Source: Scolanthus callimorphus | Taxonomy: Eukaryota; Cnidaria; Anthozoa; Actiniaria; Edwardsiidae | Direction: 5' to 3' | DNA: 64,000 nucleotides | Assembly: GCA_033964015.1 (NCBI GenBank) | Contig: CM066925.1 | Location: 10,710,204-10,774,203, forward strand | Part shown: piece by piece, positions 36,837 to 49,700 of the stretch | How positions within the stretch are numbered: position 1 is the first letter of the stretch | Layout: every line of letters starts with the position of its first letter | The notes under the pieces: model-generated | The model's database searches: none | The model's input: only the letters and a program-made list of their open reading frames with translations | Told to the model about the DNA's origin: nothing | Translations under genes and position numbers: made by a program

Positions 36837-39800
36837 ATGTCGGGTAACTTTGGGTTCCCGACCAGAAGTCTTGCACCGTCTTACAAAAGCTTTCCACTAT
36901 ACTGTAAAGCCCGTGAGATTTCGGGGTCTCCGTCTTTGTGCAAGAACTTTGTGTCCTCAAAGTTTGCGAGCTGCAAGGACTTATTTCGAAAGGATTTACG
37001 AGGGCACTATGGTTGTGTTAACGCTATCGAGTTCTCGAATCATGGTGGACGATATGTGGTTTCAGGTATATGTTTACTGTATACGCATCTCAATTTCATT
37101 TCGGTGATGAACTCACAACTGTCGCCGCACTTCTTTTATGAAGGCATTAAATCATTTTCTGTAAAGTTGAGAGCGCAGCAATTTAAGATCCCAATCCAGA
37201 AAAAATAGCCATCACTTGCCTTAGGAAAACCTTCTCTTTAGTCCCAATTGGTTTTTTTAATGCACGAAGGAGAAGTGTTTTGCATTATATTTTCTTTTGA
37301 TATTTTGCTGCATGTCTAGGCAGGTAAGCTTGAAAACTTGTCGGTCTTGCTAACGTTAAATCTAAATAAGTATGATATTAACACTTGAGAAGTACAGGTC
37401 TAAATATTTGCCCAAATCTTTAATTAAGTTATCCATGATCACCTCCCCAGTTTCTTATTCTTAGAGGAAAAATTACTTACCAAATTTCCTTAAAATATAT
37501 ATTGAGTAGAATTTATACTTAAGCTTACGTGCTGTTATTATATTGGATCGATTTTTATTAAACAAATTTATATCTGTTATTTATTCTAGTATTAAGGTCT
37601 CCCCAATTAGTAGTGCACTTGATTGAGATACTATAAAGTATCATTCTATTCTATTCAATAGTGAAGCCCTTTTGAAATTATTTATCCCACATATTATTTG
37701 AGACAGATATGACTTTCGGAGACAAAAGTAGATCCATGTGGGATGTCTGCTTTTGAAATGCACAACATGCTCTTGGAATCTTCAGCAACATCACAACCTG
37801 TTCTTCATCTTCTTGGTTTCTGGCCTAAAATCTTTAAAATAATGTTCTTGCCATATCATCAATATTATCAGAGACACAGGATGTAAATGGCTGTGCCATG
37901 CGTGAGAAAATAGAATTCAAAAAGAGAAACATGCACTTTATTTGTCTAACATGTTACCAAAATCCTTAACCAAAGTGTAGGATCTGATGATTGAAGAGGC
38001 CAGAAAGCCATTTCCAAATTACATTCTCTTGCACTTCCTTGATTCTAGTAACCTCAAAATCATAACCTGTACCACAAGTTCCATGCTCAAACTTGCAAAT
38101 GAAAACAAGTAAAATTCCACTGTTTGAGGGCTCATCCTGGGCTTGGATGTTCACATAAAATGTGTATTCCATAACATAACATTTTCACCTGTTTATGCTA
38201 GGAGGAGATGACCGCCGTGTGTTGGTGTGGGATGTTGAGCATTCCCTGCTCTCGCGAAGGCAGACTCCATTCCAGATGAAAGGGCAGCATAGATCCAACA
38301 TATTCTGCACTGTATTTGATATGGACAACAGTCATGTTTTTTCAGCAGGTACTAACAGTATGTTGTACAGTCTAAAACAGCTCTATGCATGTATTGAAAC
38401 TAAGTCTTGCCTAATGAATAAACTATAAACAGTGTAACTCGATCAAGGTCTTTAACAATGCTTTGTCTAGGAAGCTAATGTGACTTTGTGAATGTAATGC
38501 CTACATCTTTAATTGGCAACCAAAGAAGTACTTGGTAGCAATGTTATTGACATTTTTCACATTTGGAATTTAGGCAATGATGACCAAGCTATGCGCCATG
38601 ACTTAAAAACGTAAGTTTGTTGCATAAAATGTAGCTCAGATGATATAAGATATAATTATTATTAGCTCTATTTTTAATAATAAATACAATGTATGACAAC
38701 ATATATTTAACAATTAGACCTCGAGCCTGAAAGGGCTACAGACCAATAGCCCATGAGGCTGCAGGCCGAATGGGCTATTGACCCATGGCCCTTGAGGCGA
38801 GAGGTCTAATTGTTTTGGTATCACCCAACTAGTTGGACAAGAAAAAGGAAAAGTTGTGTTAAAAAATAACCAGAAACCTCTACAAAACGAGAAGCGGCCG
38901 CCATTGTTTTTATGTTCGAAATCTACGCTTTTGCTACTAGAGGTCTATAGATAATAGTCCCCTAGTAGCGTAGCCAATCAGAATGCAGCATTGGCAATAG
39001 TCCACTAGTTGGGTGATACTAATACTATATATACTACTAAGTGGTGGAACATTTTCTGCAACTGCATGACGTCTTGCTCATCATGATGGTTTTCATAATT
39101 CTGTGAAATTTTGAACCATGAGGCTTAACAGCTTCTTTTGATTACACAACTTAGCAACCACAAACATCACGCTGAGGTTTTGCAAAAGCTACCAGGCTGC
39201 TTAGATGTTTGATTCAGTGAACGCTTTGAAAACACAATATTGATTAGTTGCTCCATTAGTTACAACAACCACGGAAAGGATGTTCAAAAGTTACACATGT
39301 TTTGCCACACCCAATTTGCTATCCCTTAGGGATAAAATCGATTTTCCCGATGAGCACCCCCGTTTTATGGGAGTCCCCCTGGATATTTTCTTTGAACCAC
39401 ACAATTCTGAAAACCGCAGTAAGGACTCACTGCCTGCCTAGCACTGGAAATTGTACACCTTTCTTGATTGCAAATTCTCATTTTCTTGTCTTTGTTTATA
39501 GGAAAGAAACAATTGGAATCTTCCTGCATGATGACCCAGTGTACAGTCTTTGTGTTCATCCAGATAATAATTTGTTCATAACCGCATGTGAAAATGGAAA
39601 AGTACTGATGTGGGATGTTAGGACAGCCTCAGGAAGTAGTGAGTGAAAATATTTTAGAAAACACAAATTGTACTCTGTGCACTATAAACTTTCACAAAAT
39701 AAAGTTGTGAGCAAGGATTTACATGCGATGATTTGTCAGGCTGATTTCTTAAAAGCAACAGAGTTTGTCATCTTGGCCTGATTTTTGTATGGGCAAATCC

Positions 39801-42800
39801 AATACTTTGTGGTTGAAAACAGGAATTTGGAAGGCCACTTTTGAACCAGCTCTTATGCACACTGGGCTGTGTAAATTACATAAACATCGCATTCTGCACA
39901 GCATTTTACACAGAAGAATTTAAGTTCGTCAGAGATTTCTCATGATCTTGTAGACTATTAATCAGTATTTTCCTTGCCACAGCTCCTTCCCAGTGTATTG
40001 CAAGGTACTCATCAGCAGCATTCCATGCAGCCATGTTCAACCCTGTGGACCCTGTACTTATCGCTACTGCAAACGCCAAGAAAGGAGTGCAGTTATGGGA
40101 CTCTCGAGCACCCAAAAAGTATGATCATGTAAATGACCTGAAATAGCAAATGCGCATGGGAAGCATGGCATGACATAGCATATGAGTCGCTTGCCACTCC
40201 GTTCGATTCCCATTCACGGCACCGAGGATTCATGGTCAGTACAGTTGGGATATTTCTCTACTGTGCCGAACCTTGTTTTCGACATGGGTTGAAATGATTC
40301 GTCATTTTGCATCTTAGGGATCAGACATGGGTACATCTATTAACCACATTTGAACATTAATATGGATATTTGCGCGTCATTCTGTTCTGTTGTACATTTG
40401 GCTAGCATACAGCCCACAGTAGTTTTTCATGTTCTTTTCCACCACAATCATGGTTGTTTTTTGATATTGGCATCACCAGGTTGTAAAACGAACGAAAATC
40501 ATTTATGAATGTAAGTCCGTTCATTAAATGCGCATTCTGTCGTTTTTTCTCACAGACTTCTTCAACAATACAGCAATCTCAATCCCCAGACATGTGCTAT
40601 GGGGGTCAAGTGGAACAGCCGTGGCACCATGCTTACCGCCCTGAGGCGCCGACTACCTCCAGTGTTGTACCGCATTGACCGTAGCGCGAGCCTGGTGGAG
40701 TTTGACCATCAGGGCTACAATAACGTCTGTACCATGAAGAGCCACTGTTTTGGGGGAGATGATGATCAGGTATTTTATAACTACAATCCAAGGACGATTC
40801 CAGATATAAACGCACGCTCTGTTTTCTTTAGAAATGCTTTTGGAGTGAATGTAACACAACTACAGGATGCAACGCGCGCATGCAAATCAGTTGCAGTGAA
40901 GCGCATTCAAAATAGCTGGAATCGTCCATTGAAATCAAGTCCGAAACGTCGACTAGGCTGTGGTATTTGTGCCGTTTTTGTATCGTTTTTAATTGGGAGC
41001 TTTTCTTTCAACCTATCGTTTTTCGTGAATCCACAGAGAACCCAGACCCAGTGATTTCCAAGCGCTTTACGATTCGCTTGATTGTCTATGAATCGCAATG
41101 CGGGTGTAAGATTTTACAAGTTTCCCTTACAATCCGAAATTAGTTCCGGTTCGCAAGAGCAAAAAAAGCTACAAACTGTAAAAAAATCGTTTTCATAGCA
41201 GTACAGCCAAGTCAAAACACACACACACTTTCAAGAGCGCTCCGTTGGGTTTTAAGAACCCAACATTTGACCTTATCGGGCTTCATAGCCCACAGTTGGA
41301 AGAACGCAATGGCATCACGAAGGGCATGTGTTCGATTCCCGTTGAAGCCTGAAATCTGATTTTCTGGTCTTCTAATGGACGGCGAACCAGTTAGAGTGCT
41401 TTCTTAGCTATCATTTACTTCCCATCCCAACAATCCTCCATAAGCAGAGTCCTCTTTTCAACAAAAGAAGATTTGACTTCTTTTTCTGTAACCAAAATTA
41501 ATGTTAAACCAAAATATTAATGAACTTCCCTGAATTACAAGTAAACGGATATATTTAATGACTCTTTTCTGTCATGTTTTCAGTACATAATCTCTGGATC
41601 AGACGACTTCAACGTGTATGTTTGGCGGATACCGGAAGTATCCGACAAGCCCGAGGGCGTGGTGACCGTAGATGAGGCCTTCCTTGTCCTGTCCGGTCAC
41701 AGGTCCATTGTAAACCAAGTGCGGTTTAACCCAGCAACCCATATGGTCATCTCTGCTGGCGTGGAAAAGGTTATCAAGGTATGAAGTGCATTTTTAGTAC
41801 TTATTTTGCAAGTGGGACTCGCTGTTATGATTTGCGGGGGAGGTGTTCAGTGGATTAAATTCAACAAACTAAAGCCAACACTTCAGTTTTATTTGGCAAT
41901 TTGCTGGTTTAAAATATTGCCCTAAAAGAATCCACTTCGTTGATTTCCAAAAGCGAGTGCTGCGATGTAGCACAATTCACATCCATGCCAACTGGAAATA
42001 CTGAAAATCGTGGCGTAAACAATACCATTTGTTTCTGTTTTTCTGCTAAGGTTTGGAGCCCATGGCAACTCTACGATGAACAAGAACAAGACAGTCGCTC
42101 GCAAGATACAAGTCAGCGGCGTGAGATGTACAGTCATGATGACTATGTGGACCTGGTGTTAAGTAGTGGAAGACCGCTGACACATGAATATGAGGAGGGT
42201 TCGGTTGAGGTAAAGGGGCAATCCATCTGGAAAAATACTCAAGCTTCGCTCACGTACAGAGTCATTCTCGTACCCAGTGCTCCCCGGCTTGCCACCTCGC
42301 GGGGGCCTTCGCTGATTGGCTGATTTTGAACGTTAGTGCATTGGCGCAGAAATTTCAACGGCTCTGTATCAAAATATCGCGCGTGCGTCAATGGCTGTCA
42401 CCAGAGCCTCTCCCGCGAGTTGTTGTAAGAAACCGTATGTCGGTTGGAGGTGATTTGTGACGCGAACGGCTCTTGTCTATAGCAATTTAGCTTCACCGAG
42501 AAAATTAACTGATACTGAAACTGAACGGGTTGGTTAACTGCGAAGTGTTTTAAGACACATTATGCATCTTAAGTTCGAGCATGGTTAGTAGAGTCCCCTC
42601 TACTAACTATGGTTCGAGTTGAAATAAAGTGTTTGTATTATTTAGGGAAAACTGGGTGCCAGAACGATAAAAGTTCGTGATCTCAGACTCTTGAGTGTGC
42701 GACCATAATATTACAGTCCTGTAACTGCCTGTCATTTATTTATTCAACAGGAGGATCCTCGGATGCTCGCATTCTTCGACTCGCTAATACAGCACGAAGA

Positions 42801-44127
42801 GCGAGGCTGGGACTCCGACACCGACGACAGTTTCTCAGAAGAGGAATTTTACTTGAACTTCACGCGAGGTGATTCCGATAGCAGCTCGAGTAACAACGAC
42901 GAGTCCCGAGGCGTGAGCATTGAGACCGTTCGGAACATCATCGCGGGATACTCGACAGGGGCAAGGCAGGCACCAGATACTATGGAAGGAGGGGAGCGGA
43001 TGGACGAGGAAACTAGGGCGGTGCTGAGGCGGATGGGGCAACTACGAAGGGCAATGTTCCTACGTGCAGAGGCGGAAGCGGCAGTGGATGGGGATGAGGA
43101 GGGCGAGGACTCAGAAGCGCGGGAGGTCCTTCGTAGGATGCGCCACCTACGCCGTGCTATGTTTTTAAGGGGCTTCCTACGGGCAGCAGAGGGAGCATCC
43201 AACAACGGCAACGAGGCAGCAGCCCCCGCCCCTTCCGAGAGCAACCTTCAGTACCTAAGAGACATTAATAGAGTGCTACTACAAGGCGAAGTAGGGTCTT
43301 CTTCCGATAGTGGATCAGACACATCTACTGAGTCTGAGCCTCGACCAAGACTAGCTTCACCCGAACCAGACCAAGACGCAAGCCCAGTCCGATTCCGCAA
43401 CCGTGTCTTCCACAGTACTCGCCGCTATCGGAGCCAAAGGAGCAGAAGTTCTAGTAGTGATAGAAGGGGAAGCCGCTCTGATACAAGCACTGCCTCCTCA
43501 GCAGCGGGCTCTGACAATGGGCGGCATCACAGTGGCAGCTCCTCAAGCGCGAGTGAAAGCGACACAGGAGAAGGCAGTCGTCGTCGGCACAAGCGACAAA
43601 GAAAGAGGGTTCAAAACCATGAGAGGAGTGCCTCTGAAGAGCCAGTAAATGAGGTAGAGATTGGGGAGTGCTCAGGCAGTTTTCATTCTTCCGTCGACCA
43701 CGCCCCTGCTGCTTCAATGGGCGATGGTATTGACATTGACAATGATAACAGTGCTGCGCATAAATGTGAAGACAATGGTGATCTTGTGGAATGCAGGTTA
43801 AGAACACTTTCCTCTTCTTGTTTCGCGACTGGGGAAAATCAGCAACAAGGACATAACTCGTCACGAGAAAACGAGCTGCGACCTTGCTCTTCCGTCAAAG
43901 ATTCAAGCGTGACAAGTGTTGATTGTTCTTCTGTGAGGCAGAGCAACGGGTTGCGTGAATGTTTTATTGTGAATAACCTATCAGATGTAACGATGATTGA
44001 TCACGTCACACATAGCGCCAAAGCGACGATGGATGCACAATCCACAGAAGGACCTCCGGTTAATGGGCGTGTGTCATCGAACAATTCTTGTTCAGCACAA
44101 AATGGTGCCACAAAAGCAGATGACTAA
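36837..44127 (+). CDS. DCAF5: DDB1- and CUL4-associated factor 5, WD40 substrate receptor
   Basis: Nine in-phase exons (876 aa; human 942): 36837-37065, 38202-38348, 38574-38610, 39502-39638, 39983-40118, 40556-40769, 41584-41778, 42051-42209, 42751-44127. WD40 blades are recognisable: DLRGHYGCVNAIEFSNHGG, GGDDRRVLVWD, LHDDPVYSLCVHPDNNLF, ALRRRLPPVLY, YIISGSDDFNVYVWRIP, GHRSIVNQVRFNPATHMVIS. They are followed by the diagnostic EDPRMLAFFDSLIQ. The last exon encodes a long acidic, Ser- and Arg-rich disordered tail (SSSSDRRGSRSDTSTASS). DCAF5 recruits substrates to the CUL4-DDB1 ubiquitin ligase, mainly in the nucleus. The gene is divergent from DRC7. Confidence 0.95.
38710..39020. mobile_element. 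Adjoining foldbacks in DCAF5 intron 3
   Basis: ACAATTAGACCTC (38710) pairs with GAGGTCTAATTGT (38801). Directly after, GTATCACCCAACTAGTTGGA (38818) pairs with TCCACTAGTTGGGTGATAC (39001-39019). The latter are TIR-like ends of a MITE of about 200 bp containing CCAATCAGAATGCAGCATT, a phrase also present at 56030. Confidence 0.75.
41278..41351 (+). mobile_element. tRNA-derived SINE head
   Basis: GGGCTTCA...TGAAGCCT forms an acceptor-like stem. TAGCCCACAGTTGG resembles an A box with a 2-bp insertion, and GTTCGATTCCC is a consensus B box. The anticodon arm is not canonical, so this is a tRNA-like SINE module in DCAF5 intron 6, not a working tRNA. Confidence 0.6.
42263..42421. mobile_element. CATTCTCG MITE, copy 2 of 3
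   Basis: Begins CATTCTCGTACCCAGTGCTC and runs through TGATTGGCTGATTTTGAACG and CAACGGCTCTGTATCA to ...GAGCCTCTCCCGCGAG. The right inverted end is missing, so this copy is truncated. It lies in DCAF5 intron 8, 54 bp after the exon 8 donor. Confidence 0.65.
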
Positions 44128-44587
44128 AGCACTGGCTAAACTAGGACACATGTAGCGCGCGACATTGTTTCCTTCTGTTTCCCAATTTAGCCATGCGCGA
44201 AACATTCTTGCACGACAAATTTTGTAGCCGGAACACACAAAAAAATATTCGCCAGACAAGAAACATTTTATGTTTCCGAGACACGCGTGCGATGTTTCCT
44301 AGTTAATCAGTCGGGGAAACATGCATGACACAAATGTTGTGCGCTAAATGTGTCCTAGGGTTGGCCGAAGCTTAACATTTCTAGCAAAAACGTTACCAAG
44401 GATAAAATATGTGATACAGTTTTAATTAAGGTTTTGATAAATTATTAATGTTTGTAGTTGAAACCTCCCTTTCCCTGTAAACACTACAATGATAATTGAT
44501 GGAGCCCTCAAATTTGAAGAAAATGGTGATTTTGCAAAAAGTGTATTAGATAGGTTAAGGTGGTTTGTGGTAAATTGTTTTTAATAG

Positions 44588-44593
44588 AATAAA
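44588..44593 (+). promoter_or_regulatory. DCAF5 polyadenylation signal
   Basis: AATAAA 461 bp after the DCAF5 stop, followed by a GT/T-rich stretch (TGTTTCAATAACTTGTTGTC), as expected for a cleavage site. Confidence 0.6.
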
Positions 44594-44887
44594 AATGTTT
44601 CAATAACTTGTTGTCACATGCTTATTTATTGTTTTCTTTCTCTACCTTTTTAAACTTTCTCCAAATCAATTTCACATCCATAGCTGTTTCTGCACGAGTC
44701 ATGGCTGTACCCCGAGCAAAGTAAAAATGTTAGTATCATTGCTAAATTTGTACATGAGTGCTTCCTCCTCTGGAAAGACATTACATAATTACACCTTAAT
44801 CATGCTTCTCCCTTAAATTTAAATCTTAAGTTTTATCTGGACCTTCTTCATCAATGTACACTCATTTATATGATGCCAAATAAATAT

Positions 44888-44969
44888 ATCTGTCTGTCTG
44901 TCTGTCTGGAGAAAAACCTGTTTGCCCTCCCCCCCCCCAGCAAAAAAAGGATGACAAAGCCCCCCCCCC

Positions 44970-45000
<31 letters not shown>

Positions 45001-45017
45001 ACACACAAAAAAAAAAC
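44888..45017. repeat. Compound simple repeat
   Basis: (CTGT)5, a C8-9 run, about 26 C residues and (CA)n followed by A9. Open frames here are artefacts of the simple repeat. Confidence 0.9.
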
Positions 45018-45343
45018 TAGCTACGAGTTCTATTTCTACAAACTTTTTTTTCACACGTTTTCTGTCATTTTAGGATTATATGAAAAAAGGTTTCTTTAAA
45101 AACAAATCCTAGTAGCAACTATGGATTGAAATTGATAGTATCATTTCTTTACTTTTTTATGATAACTTTGAAATGAGAAAAGATCGGGATTCCAGGCTTG
45201 CCTCTCCTTTAAGAATCTGTATTATTTTTGCCATCTTGCCTTGATTACCCATGATGTACTTGTATTTTCCCCCAAACAAACACACAATTTTTTTTTCTAC
45301 ATCACTGCTGCACACCTCTTCCTCAAAGCTTTACCCATCTGAT

Positions 45344-45536
45344 TGTGTGGTTCCAGAAAATATCCATACCCCCTCCACGGAAGGGTGTTGGAAAGTGACC
45401 CCCCCTCCCCTCTGGAATTTCCAAGGAAAAATACAGTATTTGTATGGAAATGATCAGGTACATTGACCCCCCCAGCCCTCTGGAATTTCCAATGCCCTTC
45501 CGTAGGGGGAGTATGGATAATTTCTGGAACCACACA
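45344..45536. mobile_element. TGTGTGGTTCCAG MITE, copy 1 of 3
   Basis: 193-bp element whose ends TGTGTGGTTCCAGAAAATAT and ...TTTCTGGAACCACACA are inverted repeats. The interior repeats CTCTGGAATTTCCAA and GACCCCCCC. Related copies lie at 63137 and 63715. Confidence 0.8.
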
Positions 45537-46215
45537 TTAAGTCTCACTTGTATCATCATTTTGCCATATTCTAATTTGTTGTGGGCTGAACAAACTACAC
45601 CATCATTGTTGACCAAGACAGTGAATGTTCATTAACTATTCTTCAGGAATTCCATTCTTTCTGGTCTTCTTTTCGGACCTCCATAAAGCCTGCCCATTCT
45701 GCTGAGGTGTAGAATCCTAAAAAAGTAGTTGATTTACTTCAATGTGAGTGACAGGTCCAAGGGGAGGTCCTGGGGCACAAGTGGTCCCCCAGTACCAGGT
45801 TTAGGGGGTGCATTTGGTACTGTGCACCCCCTTTCGGGTGATGTTTATAAATACATATTTTTTTACAGCACACACTTTTCTCTTCATATATGTGCTTCAA
45901 TACAAAATTATACTATAAGGAATCACACTCTTCTTTACCTTCCAAGACTGATGGGTAATTATTGTGCATCCAGTACCTGTAATCTGACAAGAAAGGTTTT
46001 GCAAAGATTAAAGTCAGGCTCAGCTATAGAGTATGGCACCTGTAATCAACGATGATCACTTCTCTATATTTAATGGACCGACAAGAGTTGAGGCCCATCT
46101 TATCCATGATATGTAACCCCACTCATGATTGTAAACTGCACTGCAAAACTTTAGTCCACAACTCCCCCTGCCCCTCCCCCCTACAAGCCATAAGACCATT
46201 CTGGGGGATTGCACC

Positions 46216-46360
46216 AAAAGGTGGTATCTACTTCATCGCTGAATGCCATATAGTCGTCTTCTAATAGAACGAGGCATAATCAAACAAAAGGACCATTCAT
46301 ATTCAAATAAGGCGGCTATTGTGACATTCAGCAATAAAGTAGATACCACCTTTTGGTGAG
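46216..46360. repeat. Small foldback upstream of SLC30A6
   Basis: CCAAAAGGTGGTATCTACTT (about 46216) pairs with AAGTAGATACCACCTTTTGG (about 46338), with a CTGAATG/CATTCAG extension and a loop of about 70 bp. Confidence 0.75.
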
Positions 46361-46790
46361 TAAGGCACTGGGAAACTCTTGGTGGCTGGGCCCCCCTGGC
46401 CCCTCCCCCACACTACCACAATGGCACATGTTTTGCTTGCTGAAGGTACCTCTGTCAGTGTTCATCTTGTGCCACACGCGATATGAAGCCAAAAATGCCG
46501 CCACCTCGCCAACTATGACAGCTCTTAGTATAAACCATTTCTGTCTGGCTCCTAGAACCATCACAAATCCAATTAAACCCAAAACCCAGGCACTAAAAAT
46601 GTCACTCCACTCAAATTTTTCATGTGCGCGCGGTCACTGGTGAGGGGGTCTGGCTCTAGTCTTACGTGTCACATCTCGCGGGCTCAGTTTTTTCGTACAA
46701 AATGGCGGCAAGAGGAAGGCCTAGTTGATCACTTTTTTTAGTCCAGTTTCGTCGCGAAAAATTCACACAACCAACAAGTTCTGTTTGAAA

Positions 46791-49700
46791 ATGGATAGCC
46801 ATTCTCATATGGATCCCTTGGGGAGCTCTAATCGCGGATATTACCAGCAATCTGTAGTTAATATGCCGAGTTCTACGTATTCTTATAATTCGACTAGCGT
46901 TGCAAGCGATGCGTCTGACGGGGGAAGATTTTTGCGTTATGTGCCCAAGAAACAGACGACTGACGGGGAAATCGTACTGGATATTGGGGATACGGCTAGT
47001 GTTGAATCAAGAGGTTAGTGTTTATTAGTCGTCCCATTGCTTGTTTTACTGAATGGACATTTGTTTGGGAGTCGAAATAAGAAAATGGAGCTGATAATAG
47101 GCTGTTTAGACGGACGGTACAAACTGCAGGTTTGCAGGTTGCAGGTTGCAGGTTTGCAGGTTGCAGGTTTGCAGGTTTGCAGGTTGAAGGTTTGCAGATG
47201 TGAGTGATCTTATGACACGTGGGAAAATTATTAGCAAGTACTCCTTACGGACATTGACGTCATTGAACACGTGACCGTGGGAAAATTATGAATATCTCCG
47301 CAGCATTTATATGAACGGCAATCAAACTTGGAAATTAAGGTGTTTAACGCTAGTCCAGCAAGAACTCCTTGATTACGGACAGTGACGTCATTGACACGTG
47401 ACCGGGGGAAAATTATGAATATCTCCGCAGCATTTATATGAACGGCAATCAAACTTGGAAATTAAGGTGTTTAACGCTAGTCCAGCAAGTACTCCTTGAT
47501 TACGGACAGTTACGTCATTGAACACGTGACCGTGGGAAAATTGTGAATATCTAATCAAGGAGTACTTGCTGGACTAGCGTTAAACACCTTAATTTCCAAG
47601 TTTGATTGCCGTTCATATAAATGCTGCGGAGATATTCATAATTTTCCCACGGTCACGTGTTCAATGACGTCACTGTCCGTAATCAAGGAGTACTTGCTGG
47701 ACTAGCGTTAAACACCTTAATTTCCAAGTTTGATTGCTGTTCATATAAATGCTGCGAAGATATTCATAATTTTCCCACGGTCACGTGTTCAGTGACGTCA
47801 ATGTCCGTAAGGAGTACTTGCTGGACGTTAATAATTTTCCCACGTGTCATAAGATCACTCACATCTGCAAACCTGCAACCTGCAAACCTGCAACCTGCAA
47901 CCTGCAAACTTGCAACCTGCAAACCTGCAACCTGCAGTTTGTACCGTCCGCTGTTTAGACACCTGTTTGACAAACATAGACCTACATGTAAAGAAGGTTT
48001 ATATTTTGATCCAAACAAATTGGTTCGGTAAAATGGTTTCCAATGTTATCTTGGTTCAGTCCTGATTGCGACCCATGCCTAGATTTTTTAATGCATTAAT
48101 TAATACATTTAATTAATTTAGTATAATAACTAATAAGAGTCTCTTTATTCCATTCACAGATCAAATTTTAAGACAGCGAGGATCACAAGAAGAAAGTGGC
48201 AGAATGCTTTCAGTAAGGAAATTAAGCTAGAATTTTTCATAATTTCTTTGTTCTTGAAACTGGATTTATGTAAGGAGTTATACCTGCTAAGATGTTGTTA
48301 CATATTTTTATACACTTACTGTTTTATTTTAGAGTGTCATCAAGCCATTCCAGAAAAGGTCTTACACAATAATGAACACAGTAACAAGAGAACTCAAGAC
48401 TGTCCTTGCTGAAAAAAGGGTATGGGCTGTTTTGTCACAAAAAGAAAATTATATTCTTTGTTTATAAAAAAAATGTTTATGTACATTATTATGATCAAAC
48501 AGCACTTCACTGTGCAGTTCTAGGCCATTCTTCAGAGCCGTGGATCCTTAAATTCCATATTTCTGTTGGCAATATAACAATGGCATAATGTGAATAAAAT
48601 ATTTATTTTGTTCACATTTTGCAGCATTATAGTCAAGGCATGTCAGATTGAATGTGTTGTATTAGAAGTGTTCATTTACCAGTACATACTATTTTCTTTT
48701 ATTTCTTTATACAGGGTTGGAAGATCTTCTGGCTACTTTTAATAAATTTGGTTTTAACATTTGTGTTATTTGTATATAGTGGATCAACAAATAGCTTAGG
48801 TAAGAGAACAAAGCAACAGACAGAATATATAAATGTCATGTCATGTTGAATTATTACATGAGCTTTGTTGTGTGATGTTTGTAACAGGTTTTATTTTACA
48901 CCTAAGTGAAAAAAGTTCAGTGTACTAAAAAATATAGGGGGTATTTACTGTGTGACTACGTCAACTGGGCCATTCCGTAAAAAAATTATCATTCAGAGAT
49001 TCAAACCATTTTAAGGAATTTTGATAGCTGAGCTACATTTGACGATGAGTAATTAAGTGTTTTGAAGTGATTTCTGCTCATAATTTTCACAAGTTTTAGA
49101 GAAAAGTGAATATTTTGATGTCTGAGATCTCAAGAAAGTGAGATCCTTTGTTCTGTACTCACTTTCTGATTGGCTAACTTCTTTCAAAATGGCCCGGTTG
49201 ACGTAGTTTCACAGTAAGCCCATATTCGGTGCAATGAGCCCTGATCTTACATTGAGCAATCACTAAAAACAGCTAATTTTTACTTCCACCAAGGAGGTTT
49301 TAAGTAATGTTTACAACCTCCTTGATCCCACCTTTGAGTAAAATATTTAGATGTAGCCAACACGTTTTGTTTTTTCTTTCCTCTCTTCTAGCACTGATGG
49401 CATTTAGTTACTTAACAATATTTGACATGCTAAGGTTGGTTGTTTCTTACTAACAGTTTGCCATTTTTAGTTTTTTCTTCTTGTTACTTCGTCTTGAAAA
49501 GAGTATAAGACCTGCTTCACTATCCTACTGTTCTGCTCATTTGATGTCTAGATTGTCAGCATTCAAGAGTTTTGATCTTTTTCTAAAACCTACAAACTAA
49601 GACAACTTGATGAATGTTACTGATGCTGGGACAAATTAATGATCATACTGTTTACTCCATTCCTGCTTCTGTGTTTCTCAACAGTTTATTGACTTGTCTA

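Larger units (their letters stand above)
44128..46790. other. DCAF5 3' flank to SLC30A6 5' flank
   Basis: Tail-to-head intergenic region. It contains the DCAF5 polyadenylation signal, simple repeats, one C-rich MITE and a small foldback. I see no further gene. Confidence 0.5.

Noticed and set aside
40190..40230. GTTCGATTCCC as a tRNA gene B box
   Set aside because: No A box or acceptor stem can be formed around it. At best it is a SINE scrap.
43403..43864. Alternative frames on both strands in DCAF5 exon 9
   Set aside because: Shadows of the Ser/Arg-rich coding exon, which continues the conserved frame from EDPRMLAFFDSL.
46725..46790. N-terminal extension of SLC30A6 upstream of 46791
   Set aside because: The upstream in-frame codon at 46725 is TTG, not ATG. 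The first ATG is at 46791.
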